A stretch of DNA of 64,000 nucleotides. Source: Sepioteuthis lessoniana. Its lineage: Eukaryota; Mollusca; Cephalopoda; Myopsida; Loliginidae. How positions within the stretch are numbered: position 1 is the first letter of the stretch; every line of letters starts with the position of its first letter. Location of the stretch: NCBI GenBank assembly GCA_963585895.1, contig OY757917.1:100393601-100457600 (forward strand), in the 5' to 3' direction. Positions 46,405-56,337 of this stretch are shown here, one piece after another. The position numbers and the translations under genes are program-made. The notes beneath the pieces are model-generated. The model had not been told where the DNA came from. It saw nothing but the letters and a program-made list of their open reading frames with translations, and did not search any database.

Positions 46405-48000
46405 AAGGTACAAAATGAACTAGTTAATGCAAGCCAAAATGAACAAATAGAATTCATTCAATGTCAGATCAATAAGATTAGAAACTCGATTGGAGATGGA
46501 AAATCTCGTATAGGATAGCTGACAGTAAATGAAGCGATTAAAAGGAAGAGCACCTCAAGAGCTAAACTAAAAGCTGCCAAGTCAAGAAGAACGAATTAAC
46601 ATGCAGAAAGAAAATTTCAAGAATCTGCTTGGAAGTTCTCTAAAGTTAATGATAAACCTATCACAAAAATTCATAATCAACTGGATATCAAACTAGGACA
46701 GTTTACTCGAGGAGAACTCGACGTAGTACTAACAAAAATTAAAAACAGGAAATATACCGGACTTGATGAAATACCACCAGAAATATGAAAGACAGGGAAA
46801 TTCGACTTCTAAGGAAGAATCAAAATGGTTTTAAGAGAAACCGATCCACAACATCATAGGGTCTAACAATCCATCGAATTTTTGAAGGAGTTCGTGCAAA
46901 AAACCTAGAGGCAACACTCTTGTTTGTAGATTTCTCCAAGGCATTTGAGTCCATACACAGAAGGAAGATGGAGCAAATACTTCCAGTGCATGGTCCCCAC
47001 AAAGAAACTGTTGTAATCATAATGATGATCATTAAAAACATGAAAGTAAAAGTTCGCTCAGTGGATGAAGACACAGACCTCTTTGACATTGTTGCTGGTG
47101 TTTTGCAAAGGGATATATTAGCTCCATATCTGTTCATAATCTGCCAAGACTACGTACTTCGAACGTTGATAGATCTAATGAAAGAAAAAGGTTTTATATT
47201 AAAAAAGGCAAGAAGCAAACAATGCTTCGCGGAAATTATTACGGACGCACACTACTCAGATGACGTAGCGCTTCTGACAAATACAACTACACAAGCCGAA
47301 TCCCAGTTGCATAATCTGGAGCAGGCAGCAGGTGGCATCGGGGTCCATGTAAAGGCAGACAAAACATTTTCTAATCAAAGGAGACATTTCCTCAGTAAAT
47401 GGGGGGGGGGTCTCTGAAATTAGTGGACAAGTTCACTTACATCGGAAGCAGCGTCTCATCTACTGAAAATGACATCAGTACGTAACTAGCGAAGGCATGG
47501 ACTGCTATCGATAGGTTATTGATCATATGGAAGTCAAACTTATCCGATAAAATAAAACTCATTTTTTTTCCATGCAGCGGTCGTGCCAATTCTGCTATAT
47601 CGATGCACCACATCATTACTGACTAAGTGTATAGACAGAAAGAACTTGACGGTAATTGCACAAGAATGTTACGAGCCATATTAAACAAATTCGGGAAGCA
47701 ACATCCCACGAAATAGCAACTGTACAGCTACCTACTCCCCATCTCATAACCATCCAAATAAGACGGACAAGACATGCAGGACACTGCTGGCACAGTACAA
47801 ACGAACTCATAAGTGACGTTCTCCAAAGGACCCCTTCATACGGAGGAGCAGGGGTTGGCTGACCAAATGGAACCAATCAACAACAGCTCTGTACGGACAC
47901 AGGATATAGTCTAGAAGACCTGCTGGAAGCGAAGGATGATAGAGACAAATGGTGAAAGAGATTCAGGGAAATCCGTACTGTCAGTACGACGTAATGATTA
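46405..48000 (+). mobile_element. RTE-like LINE, longest copy (copy 7)
   Basis: Plus strand in order: 'QNEQIEFIQCQINKIRNSI' (linker), 'QLDIKLGQFTRGELDVVLTK' and 'NRKYTGLDEIPPEI' (RT fingers), then an apparent deletion of the NYRGI-containing block between about 46790 and 46830. It resumes with 'RVLTIHRIFEGVRAKNLEAT', 'LLFVDFSKAFESIHRRKMEQ', 'AHYSDDVALLTN', 'GSSVSSTENDIST', 'TRHAGHCWHSTNELISDVL' and 'LEDLLEAKDDRDKW'. The weak 3' end reaches about 48000. Stops and frameshifts throughout. No endonuclease part is present. Confidence 0.85.
46920..47417 (+). pseudogene. RTE-like reverse transcriptase palm, intact stretch
   Basis: 165 open codons covering the catalytic palm of copy 7. 'FVDFSKAFESI' holds the first metal-binding Asp. 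'VAGVLQRDILAPYLFIICQD' is the QG-type loop, with QGD changed to QRD. 'YSDDVALLTN' keeps both Asp residues of the xxDD box (Ser replaces the usual Ala). 'GIGVHVKADKT' follows. The frame is lost at a run of G at 47401-47410. Upstream sequence is frame-broken, so the listed methionine is not a true start. The three catalytic aspartates are preserved, but the enzyme is incomplete. Confidence 0.8.
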
Positions 48001-49954
48001 TATAAAGTAAGAAAGGTATTGCTGCTATGGATTTTATAATACGAAGTTTGAAATACATTAAAATATTGCATTTTTCAGTTAACATGATTTTTTCATTGTT
48101 TTCCTTAAAAGCAAACGATAATTTTGCCATTTTGCCATGTCAATGCATTTAAACAATTCTATTGAGAAGTCGAATGACGTGAAATGGCTAAATAAACAAA
48201 AGGTTTATTTTAATGTGTTTAAACTAAAAGTATATAAAATTGTCAATATTTCCATAATTTACTCTCGGGACATATGAGGAAAAAGTTTTATTTGTAAAAC
48301 AGTTGAAAAATGTTCGTTCTCAACACAATCACTGACTTTTCTTAAAAGATTATTCATGAAATGTCACATATTTCCATCTTTTTAAGGATGAATGTGCAAG
48401 TGATCTTTAAATCTATATAAATGAATATCGCATAATTCTTTGTATAACTAACATAGTTTATAACTTTACTTTCATTGGCTTGTTTATCTTTCTTCTCAAA
48501 GAAAAAGCCTAAGTTTAACGCGGTCAGTATGCTTTTAAATTTAGTTTGACATGTTTTTCCATGATGGCGGGGTTGATTTTGGTTGATTTCTAATGTCCAG
48601 ATGTCTAGGTAGGTGGTTAGTTGTTGGATCGGACTTTTTTCTCCCTGCATGCGTGTGAGTGAGTAATTATGTTGGTTTGTGTTTGCATCTACGTCTGTGT
48701 TTTCCGCACGCGCATATGTGTGCTTATATGGGTGTGTGAGGGTAAGTGTGTGTGTGTGTGTGTGTATTGGGGTGGTTTGGTGTATGTGCGTGCGTGCGTG
48801 ACTTGTTGTTACGGTTATTTATGTATTGCGTGCGACTTGTGACTTGCTTGTAGTTTGTGAGTGACTGCAAATTGAACCATCTTGTATGTGGAATGGAGAT
48901 GTGCGTGCGTAACGTCTGTCAACGGGGGGCCAGCAATTGATTTCATTAAAAATCACTTCAATTTCTATGCAACAAAAACCAATTAGATTCCCATTATATT
49001 TTCTTTCTCTATTTTTCCTTCGTTTTTCGCAAATGAAATTCATGATTATCAAACTTTCCATGCTAAAAAAAGTAAACATCATATCTTTTGCTCACTTACT
49101 TTATTTTCCTTTTTTGCTTTCCTTCCAGGGATGTTTTGATTTATTCTATTCATTTTTTTTTAAGGGAACCCTAAGATTTCATTTTGACACTTGAAGAGAA
49201 TATAATTTTTCATATATCTCCCTCCCATATTTTCGTACATTTATACACATAGTTTGCAACACGGACCCCCTGTCTGGACTTAAGACTATCTCTTCGGGGC
49301 ATACTTATAATTTCTTCAACATTCGTTTCACGATCGGTCTGAATTCTTTACAAAATCGACCTCTTGTCCCATGGCAACTAGTACTTTAACAGATTGGGTC
49401 AAAGGCGGGAAGATACAAGGGTGTGTCTTATGTCAACAATTCGCAGTAGAAAAAAATTGGGTATGACCCCCACCCCACCAAAAAAAACGGAACTTTGCCG
49501 GGAAAGGAACGCTGTAATACTAACTACTTGTTCTCTTTATCTTGTCTTACCGACTTTCGGCAGAAAACCGGATGTGATTGTATATTGGGTTATTGGACTG
49601 CGTTGGCGGTTTTCGCAAGACGGACGCCCTGGTCTGGACGCTAATGAGGGCCCATTGTGGGGGCCGAGCGGGGCGGTATTGTTTAAGCGTGCATGTCGCT
49701 TCGAAATTCCCATTCGCAATCGAAAGTTGTTCGTGTAAACACACTATTCGGATTATTTTTGAATCTCAATGCTTTCAGATTGGACTAACTGGAGTGAACG
49801 AGAAACGATTTTTCCTTTCTCTTCTTACAAATCCGGATCTGCTATCTCTCTTTCTCCCACCCCTGAAATATTTCACACTTTCCACCTCTATTTTTCCTCT
49901 GCTATTTTTGAATCTTATTAGCTCTCTCTCTCTCCCTCTCTTTCCCCCTGAGTA
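48001..49954. other. No gene established
   Basis: 48001-48650 is AT-rich. 48600-48900 is G/T-rich with (GT)n near 48750-48765. 49250-49740 is of more balanced composition, with CpG-containing words around 49600-49690. The 114-codon plus ORF at 49394-49738 overlaps equally long minus ORFs and shows no motif, so I do not call it. Confidence 0.45.
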
Positions 49955-49962
49955 AATTTTCC

Positions 49963-50002
<40 letters not shown>

Positions 50003-50210
50003 TGTTAAACACTGACAGCAAATCAAGTTTTTTCTTTCGTTTTTTCTTGTCTTTTTCGTGAACTCTGACAAAAATCATGATTCTTTCTTTCTTTCTTTCT
50101 TTTTTTCTTTCTTTCTTAGTCACTGACAAAAAATCAAGATTCTTTCTTTCTTTCATTCTTTCTTTCTTTCTTTCTTTCTTTCTTAGTCACTTACAAAAAT
50201 CAAGATTTTT

Positions 50211-50262
<52 letters not shown>

Positions 50263-50330
50263 AGACACTGACAACAATTCAAGATTCTTTCTTTCTTTCT
50301 TTCTAATACATTGACAACAAATCAAGGCAA
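49955..50330. repeat. Higher-order (TTTC)n minisatellite
   Basis: Blocks of (TTTC)n alternate with about six diverged copies of a ~25-base spacer 'cactgacaaaaatcaagatt'. The composite period varies with the length of the TTTC block. Confidence 0.9.
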
Positions 50331-51062
50331 TTTCATGATCTCCCTCAAAAAATAAAAAAAATGCTGTCCTTCTGACTTCCTTTCCCGTAGGTGCAGACAA
50401 GAATTTTCAAAGTTTGTTTTTTAGCAGAAGAATCCATAATAGTAAACAAACTTTTGTATCTTAATCATTAACAACAGCAACAACAAAAATAAGAATAACG
50501 ACGTCCTAATTTCATTCTGTCATTCTTTCTCATCCGGAGGCCATGAGTTCCTCCAAGATGACTGACTGTCCATTTGTCTGGCGATTCAGTTTGATTCTCT
50601 CATTTTGTTGTTCTCCCAATGAATTTAGTCCTATTCCTTAGTTGAAGAAAGATACAAAACGTTATTTTTCTGTTTGTCATCGTAAGCCATTCGTTGCCAC
50701 GAAAAATTATTGGGTATGGGTTGGGATATTTATTTTAAAAGTGCGCTTTAGAGTTGTATAGTTTGGGTATAAAATATTTATTGAGAACTAACTTTTCGAG
50801 AGAAACTTTTCAGTAAGTTTGTAGTATTCTCAAACAATTTCAACATATTCCGTTTTCCAATTCCTCTCTCTCTGTCTCACTCTCTCTGTCTATTTTAGAC
50901 GCTATCTTCCATCAGGTATTTCCCTCTCAGATCGCGTAAGATTGAACCTCAATCGTATTTTTAAAGATACTTGAACATAGATTTCCAAACTAACAAACAA
51001 AAATGACAAAATTTAATGAAAACTTTAGTTTATACTTCAAGACAGAATAGGCATATATATGT
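50331..51062. other. No gene seen
   Basis: Unrecognised sequence with a short (CT)n-rich stretch near 50865-50890. Confidence 0.4.
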
Positions 51063-51168
51063 TGGTTGGTTGGTTCTTGTTTTATGGAATATCAAACTTT
51101 GTGGGTTATGTAATGCCAAATTATATATATATATGTGTATGTATGTGTGTGTGTGTGTGTGTGTGTAG
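51063..51168 (-). mobile_element. SINE A tail plus (AT)n(GT)n
   Basis: 'ggttggttggttcttg', 'atatcaaactttgtgggtta' and 'taatgccaaatt' are the inverted tail stem-loop. An (AT)n(GT)n tract follows at 51122-51168. Confidence 0.7.
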
Positions 51169-51190
51169 TTTGGCTGCAGTCTTTCATTTA

Positions 51191-52131
51191 AGCATGCTTG
51201 ATTAAATAATAAAGACACATTTTGTCTATATAATTTTATCTTTCAAGTTTTCTGACAAGTGCTTTGGTTTTAGGTTGGAATTGGTTGATGAATTTACCGA
51301 AATTGTCCCGAGCGCTTTTGGACCTTTAATAGACTATCATCAGGGGTTGTATACATGTGTAAAAAATGTTTTTTTTTGTTTTTAACTTCCAACGTAATTA
51401 TTTCCCATAACTTTTCCCCATCCACTGAACTTCTTGATAGGACAAACGTCGTATATATGTTCAAATATCCCTTGAGAGACTGTGTCTCTAACGAAAATAA
51501 TACGTACGTTGGTCTTAACACTTCGACTCTTTCAAGACGTCTTATTATCAACCTTTATGATTCTAGCTACATAGCCTTACATCTTAAAACCCACTTTGTT
51601 TCCAAATTCAAATTTCGAAAAATTCTAGTTGAAAACACAACTATAATAGCACACGAAATTAATAAGCTACGATTACAAATTCTTGAAGCCCTACATGTAA
51701 AAACAACAACAACAACAACAACAACAACAAAAATACAATCAATAGAATTAACTTTGAAAATAGCTACAATACACTGAAATGCCTTTTGTCTTTTCTGTTT
51801 TATTTCTTTTTTATATTCTATTTCTCTTGATAATACTCTATTTCCGTTGATAGCGTTCTGTTTTAAATTAGATCCCAGTTTTATCCAACTTTGCGTCTAC
51901 GTAATTTTGTAATGTTATAACTCCCCCCACTAAAAACTAAAAAAACAGACTCTCTTTACACATGCAAACAACCCTTCATTATGGCCTATGAAAGGTCTGA
52001 AAGAGCTCGGGTCCTTTCGGTAAATTCATCTACCAATTCCAACCTAAACCCAAAACACTTGCCAGGAAACTTGAAAGGATCTTAATAGAATTATGTAGAC
52101 AAAATGTATCTTTATTATTTAATCAAACATG

Positions 52132-52133
<2 letters not shown>
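51191..52133 (+). mobile_element. Penelope-like element cassette
   Basis: A GIY-YIG endonuclease ORF (51355-51777) lies between inverted repeats at 51191-51347 and 51971-52133. The repeats share 'gattaaataataaag', 'aggttggaattggt' and 'gatgaatttaccgaaa', all inverted between the arms. Terminal repeats in direct or inverted arrangement (pseudo-LTRs) and a C-terminal GIY-YIG domain are hallmarks of Penelope-like elements. The reverse transcriptase is absent, so this is a 5'-truncated or internally deleted copy. Confidence 0.75.
51355..51777 (+). pseudogene. Penelope-like GIY-YIG endonuclease fragment
   Basis: 140 codons. Residues about 29-36 'RTNVVYMF' hold the first (GIY-like) strand. 'NTYVGLNTSTLSRRLIIN' gives the YIG-like motif (YVG) and the conserved Arg of the helix. 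'VENTTIIAHEINKLRLQILE' continues to the conserved Glu in 'ILEALH'. A (CAA)n expansion encodes a poly-Thr run near the C-terminus, just before 'KIQSIEL', where family members have a short ENPxIN-type ending. In Penelope-like elements this domain follows the reverse transcriptase and nicks target DNA. Here only the endonuclease remains. Whether it could be expressed is unknown. The zinc-binding Cys pair expected near the front is only partly kept. Confidence 0.72.
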
Positions 52134-52226
<93 letters not shown>

Positions 52227-52227
52227 T
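52129..52227. repeat. (CT)n(CA)n(AT)n compound microsatellite
   Basis: Three dinucleotide blocks in series, immediately 5' of RTE copy 8. Confidence 0.92.
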
Positions 52228-52616
52228 CCACTATATGGATGCACCACAAAGACGCTGACTAAGCGTATAGAGAAAAAAACTACACGGGAACTGCACATAG
52301 TATATAACAATATTGAACTAATCCTGGAAGCAATATCCCACAAAACAGCAGCTTTACGGCTACCTACCTCCCATCTCTAAAACCATCCAAATAAGACTAA
52401 AAAAGACATGCATGATGAAGTAAGGATGAACTCATAAACAACGTTCTCCTATGGACCACTTCATACGGACGTGCAAGTGTTGGACGACCAATTATAACTT
52501 ATCTACAACAGCTCTGTATAGACACAGAATATTGTAGAGAAGACCTGCCGGAAGCGATGGATGATAGAGACAAATGGCGAGAGAGAGTCAGGAATATCCA
52601 TGCGAGCAGCGCCACA

Positions 52617-52690
<74 letters not shown>

Positions 52691-52692
52691 TT
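52228..52692 (+). mobile_element. RTE-like LINE, 5'-truncated (copy 8), with (AT)n tail
   Basis: 'PLYGCTTKTLTKRIEKKTTR', then 'LILEAISHKTAALRLPTSHL', 'RASVGRPIITYLQQLCIDTE', 'EDLPEAMDDRDKWRERVRNI' and 'HASSAT'. The usual (TGA)n tail is replaced by (AT)n from 52619 to 52692. Flanked by microsatellite on both sides. Confidence 0.8.
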
Positions 52693-52734
52693 GTTTTTAA
52701 GCGAATAGTTTGTTGGTAACGTTATTGTTAGACG

Positions 52735-53160
52735 AGTTGCGAGAATTATTTATTTGTATGCAATTGGTTTCAAGTATTTCTCTCTAACTCTGATAATTCT
52801 ATTTACTATTAATCATTCGTTGGCAAACAGTGAAATAGTTTCATAGTAATTCTATTATCAAGTTTTCCTATGTAAAATAAAAACATTTGCATTCAATAAA
52901 TAATAATCCTTAATAAATGATTGAACAGTTTCATTTGACCCTAACATGTGACCCTAAAAGGTACTACCAATTCAGATCAGAAAGGACCTGAAAGTAATGA
53001 TGATGAAAGGGTATTCCCTATTCCCTAAAGATCTAGGACTGGAGCCTCTCCATCAGATGCCGTTTAGTGTCATACCCAGGACACTCTTTGGGATTGGGGG
53101 TGTTTGTCCCTCTGCAGAGGTGTAGTCGGCTTATTCTACAGTCCATGTCGACAGAGTGAT
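52735..53160 (-). repeat. Composite repeat C copy
   Basis: AT-rich body with 'attggtttcaagtat' units, then the head with 'tactaccaattcagatcaga' and 'tgcagaggtgtagtcggctt'. The tail is missing. Confidence 0.7.
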
Positions 53161-53517
53161 GGGTATATATAATGTTGCGACTAACAATTTTGAAAGCTCT
53201 GTAGTAGAGTCACCTCCAATATAAATACATACCAGAGTAAATTTTGGAATGGTATCCGACAGAAAAAAAAAAAAAAAGACAGTTGGAAAAATCAGATTGA
53301 CATGTTTAACTAAAGGTTCAGAGTTATCAGAATGTTATATTAACTTATTACCAAAATTGGGTGTACATTTAAAAAAAGCTCTCCTCTACAATGTGGATCC
53401 AATTTAGGTTATGAATTCATTTGCTTTCTGATGACTCGAGACCTCTAATTATACGTGTCAAGCTGATTTTCAAAATCTGTGTATCTCTCTCTCATACACA
53501 CATTGATATATATATAT
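53161..53517. other. No gene seen
   Basis: Unrecognised; short A-run at 53263-53277. Confidence 0.4.
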
Positions 53518-53775
53518 ATATAGTCATCCACAGACAGATCTGTTTCGTTCTATCGGAACTCATCAGTGTGGCTAGACGGGCTAGGTTCCCGAAGTCTCGG
53601 ATTGAAACCCGGTTGATTCAAACGCCAATCCAAGATTTTACCACTCAGCCAAGAGGAAGCCAGGGCCAGCGAAGTAAATTTAAACGGTTATGAATCACAA
53701 TTGTTATTGTTTAGCTATTTCCGCTTAACGGCTACCGAGAGCTCGATTCATACGAAGAGCCTTGCATATATGCTA
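53518..53775 (-). mobile_element. SINE F, full length
   Basis: 'tagtcatccacagacagatc', 'tcggattgaaaccc' (box B complement), 'ttaccactcagccaagagga' and 'cggctaccgagagctcg' are the reverse of the copy at 44814-45052. Confidence 0.8.
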
Positions 53776-53825
53776 TATATCTATATCTATATCTTTTATT
53801 CAAAGAAGGCAGATAAGTCTAAATG

Positions 53826-54273
53826 GGACATACATGGGACTCTAACAGATACTACCACTTCGGGTCAGAGTAGACTAGGTATTAATGGCGATGAAGGGGT
53901 ACACAACATTCCCCAAAACTCCTGGACTGGAGCTTCGCTCTCAGATTATTCAGTGTCATATCAAACACACTCGGTTGTGGGGGTTATCTTACTCCTTTTC
54001 AGTCGGCGTATTCAATAGCCCAATTCGACTGAGCCATGCTTGAAAAATGCAAATAATTTGTAAAGCAATAATTAAAGCAGGTGGTGGTTTTATTGACAAA
54101 AACAAAATATAAAGCTTAGAATGATAATCATTATTTGTTAAGAGCATATTTTTGACAAAATAAAAGCAAATACACTATAGTAACCGAAATGTTATCTTTT
54201 ACTTAAGATTATACAAATCAATTTCTTTTAAGGAGTTCTATTAAGAAACGCAGAGTGGCTCCAAACTTTTTGT
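53826..54273 (-). repeat. Composite unit: repeat C head joined to a Tc1-type end (copy 1)
   Basis: 53826-54035 is the repeat C head. 54036-54273 runs through 'caggtggtggttttattgac' and 'ttcttttaaggagttctatt' to 'gagtggctccaaactttttg', a Tc1-like terminal repeat. The same two-part unit recurs at 56936-57373. Confidence 0.75.
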
Positions 54274-54765
54274 TTGTAACAGAAAAATTCATGGGAAAAG
54301 AAAATCTGAAGAAAAACTGAGAGATGAATGTGAAGTTCCAACAGTTAAGCCAGAGGTGAATCTGTTATGGTGCGGGGATGTTTTTTGGGAGGGGTAGATT
54401 TGATTCAAGTTTAAAAAATCATGAAAAAAAAACAATATCTTTCGATTTTGCAAAGACATGCCAAATCATCAAGTTTATACATAATGGAAAAAAATCACCT
54501 TTCAAGACAACGATCCAAAACACTTATGAATTATCAAATTTTCCCTTGTCAGAAAAAGAAATAAGTTTGGAAATAATAACATGACTGCTTCAGTCTTTTG
54601 ACCTTTCTCTCATTAAATCAGTATGGACTGAACTGAATAAAAGAATTCGAAATGAATTCACTTGGAGAATACTCGAAGAGTGAGAGTGAGCTTTTTTCAG
54701 TGATTGAAGAATGTTTTGGAAAGTCTGACATCTGCGTGAAAAAAATTGCTGGAAAGATGTTGGTT
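54274..54765 (+). pseudogene. Tc1-like transposase relic
   Basis: In shifting plus-strand frames: 'EEKLRDECEVPTVKPEVNLL' (the family's VPTVKHGGG...WG region), 'FQDNDPKHL' (second catalytic Asp within the QDNDPKH box), and then 'LLQSFDLSLIKSVWTELNKR', corresponding to WPPQSPDLNPIExxWxEL. The third catalytic residue is lost. Multiple stops. It directly follows the Tc1-type end at 54273, though the relative order suggests rearrangement. Confidence 0.65.
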
Positions 54766-54926
54766 CGTTTTAATGGCATGTCAACCCCTTAAAGTTTAAT
54801 GGTTTCAAGTATTGCTGTTCATTGTTTGCATCGAGTTAAATGGTTTCAAGAATTACTGTTTAGCAGTAATAATTCTATTAACAATTTATTTGCACGCAGA
54901 TGAAGGTTTTGAAGCATTGTTATCTC
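54766..54926 (-). repeat. Repeat C body fragment
   Basis: 'taaatggtttcaagaattac' and 'gatgaaggttttgaagcat' match 56750-56850. It is the target of the IS630-like transposon. Confidence 0.65.
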
Positions 54927-54935
54927 ACCTTTTCC

Positions 54936-55040
54936 AGTTCAAAATGGGAGTAGTTTAGTTCAAAATGGGAATAGTTCATTTCAAAATGGGAGTAGTTCAG
55001 TTCAAAATGGGAATAGTTCAGTTCAAAATGGAAAAATTAT
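54936..55040. repeat. Left subterminal array, five 21-bp units
   Basis: 'gttcaaaatgggartagttca' units start at 54937, 54958, 54979, 55000 and 55021. The exact 21-bp spacing keeps every copy on the same helix face. Confidence 0.92.
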
Positions 55041-55134
55041 TATAAGTATAAATATAAAAAATATTTTATAAATTATTTTAGCAATAAAATTGTTAACATT
55101 TTATAATGTAAAAAAAAATTCTTCAAGTCATTTA

Positions 55135-56232
55135 TTAGAACACAACATCTTCTAATGCTACAGCTGCAGGAATTTTAGATTGAATTCCAGCTATGAAGCG
55201 ATTGCATACTTCTGGTGTAACCCTTCCCAATTCTTCCTCAATTAATGAAGTCAAAGCTCTTGCCCTTTGTTCAGTAATTGACAAGCCATCTCTTCTCTCC
55301 ATTGCAAGAATACTCACAATTTTAGCAGCCAATTCCTGCTTGACGTAAGCTTTGATTAAAGACCATACTTGTTCAATCAGATTAAACATTGGACTGTATG
55401 GTCCCAACCTAAGCACTTCACATCCTAGAAATTCTTCTTCACTAAAAACTTCTTCAATGTTTGAGTGACATGGGGCATTGCCAACAACCATCACAACTGG
55501 ACCCCCATATTGTCTCTTTGCAGCTCTCAAATATTCTCGCATCCAAGACTGTGCGCTTTCCTTTCGAAAAGATCCTCTTTGAATTTCATGGTACACGAGG
55601 CCATGGGGACCAATACATCCAATAACGTGAATATTGGCACCCTGAGTACCGGCTGAAATTACGTAACATCGCCTGCCCTTTAGAGAACGCCCATGTCTCC
55701 GGGAAATATGAAGATTAAAGTTCGTTTCATCCATAAATAAAATGGGTTTTCCAGTTGATTGGTAATTCAATAATTTTGAACAAAATAAACTACGTTTATT
55801 TTTATTCTCAATTGAATTTGCCCTCTCGGGCACAAATCTTACAGCTTTAAGCGTATAAGTCATCATATCTAGATGCTTCACTACTGTAGATTTGGACAAT
55901 TTAAACCCAAACTGGGCTTCAATCCTTTCACTGATCACCTTTAATGTGATCCTAGGATTTTCATCCACTAGTGCTTGAATAAAATCCAAATGCACCTGTT
56001 TGACCTTACAATTTCTAGGCCCTCCTCTTGTATCAAGTTGATTTCCCTTACTAATCCAGCGATAGAAGGTGGTTTTCGGAATAGAAAGATTTTCCGCTAG
56101 GGCTTTCCAATTTCCATCCATCTCATATACCTCCAAGATACGTGCTTTCGCACTTCTCCTGTTATCGCGGTTTTCAGTTGACCTAACCATTAGGCTAAAA
56201 AAATTTAACAAATCAATACCTTGTTGTAGCAC
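55135..56232 (-). CDS. IS630/Tc1-type transposase with one catalytic Asp replaced
   Basis: 365 aa, no internal stop. Residues ~20-62 form a helix-turn-helix DNA-binding region ('SAKARILEVYEMDGNWKALA', 'IPKTTFYRWI'), with a second HTH-like segment at ~75-122. The DDE domain follows. 'PILFMDETNF' gives Asp168. 'VVMVVGNAPCHSN' should be VMDNAPCH, but has Gly251 (codon GGC) in place of the second Asp. 'GPYSPMFNLIEQVWSLIK' gives Glu287. The 35 residues between positions 251 and 287 would make it a DD35E-type member. The first Met may be 42 bases too early: Met15 ('MVRSTENRDN') fits the superfamily start better. It lies alone inside matching terminal repeats. The single substitution predicts loss of cleavage, while DNA binding could remain (inference). 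Confidence 0.88.
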   Translation of the reverse strand: MLQQGIDLLNFFSLMVRSTENRDNRRSAKARILEVYEMDGNWKALAENLSIPKTTFYRWISKGNQLDTRGGPRNCKVKQVHLDFIQALVDENPRITLKVISERIEAQFGFKLSKSTVVKHLDMMTYTLKAVRFVPERANSIENKNKRSLFCSKLLNYQSTGKPILFMDETNFNLHISRRHGRSLKGRRCYVISAGTQGANIHVIGCIGPHGLVYHEIQRGSFRKESAQSWMREYLRAAKRQYGGPVVMVVGNAPCHSNIEEVFSEEEFLGCEVLRLGPYSPMFNLIEQVWSLIKAYVKQELAAKIVSILAMERRDGLSITEQRARALTSLIEEELGRVTPEVCNRFIAGIQSKIPAAVALEDVVF

Positions 56233-56270
56233 CGAAGATATTTATAAATTAAATTTTTTTTATTTTAAAT

Positions 56271-56333
56271 TTCTTATTTTGAACTGAACTATTTCCATTT
56301 TGAAATGAACTATTCCCATTTTGAACTGAAAAA
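56271..56333. repeat. Right subterminal array, three 21-bp units
   Basis: Inverse copies of the left-array unit, with 'gaac'/'gaaa' anchors at 56281, 56302 and 56323, again exactly 21 bp apart. It has fewer units than the left end. Confidence 0.9.
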
Positions 56334-56337
56334 GGTA

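Larger units (their letters stand above)
54928..56335 (-). mobile_element. IS630/Tc1-superfamily DNA transposon, complete
   Basis: Terminal inverted repeats begin 'ccttttccagttcaaaatgg' (left) and 'cctttttcagttcaaaatgg' (right, read inward). Right flank is TA (56336-56337); the left flank reads CA, a probable mutated TA. Inside each end lies an array of a 21-bp repeat. The only long ORF (55135-56232, minus) is a DDE transposase. The element is 1.4 kb, typical of the superfamily, and intact apart from point changes. Confidence 0.88.

Noticed and set aside
49394..49738. 114-codon plus-strand ORF
   Set aside because: Opposite-strand ORFs of similar length overlap it. There is no recognisable domain, and composition does not favour one frame.
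49955..50330. Regular spacers between repeats, CRISPR-like at first sight
   Set aside because: The spacers are the conserved part and the repeats are simple TTTC of variable length, in a eukaryotic context.
49775..50400. Lys/Arg/Glu-rich or Phe/Leu/Ser-rich ORFs of up to 98 codons
   Set aside because: Translation of the (TTTC)n minisatellite.
56069..56287. Plus-strand ORFs within the transposon
   Set aside because: Shadows of the minus-strand transposase frame.
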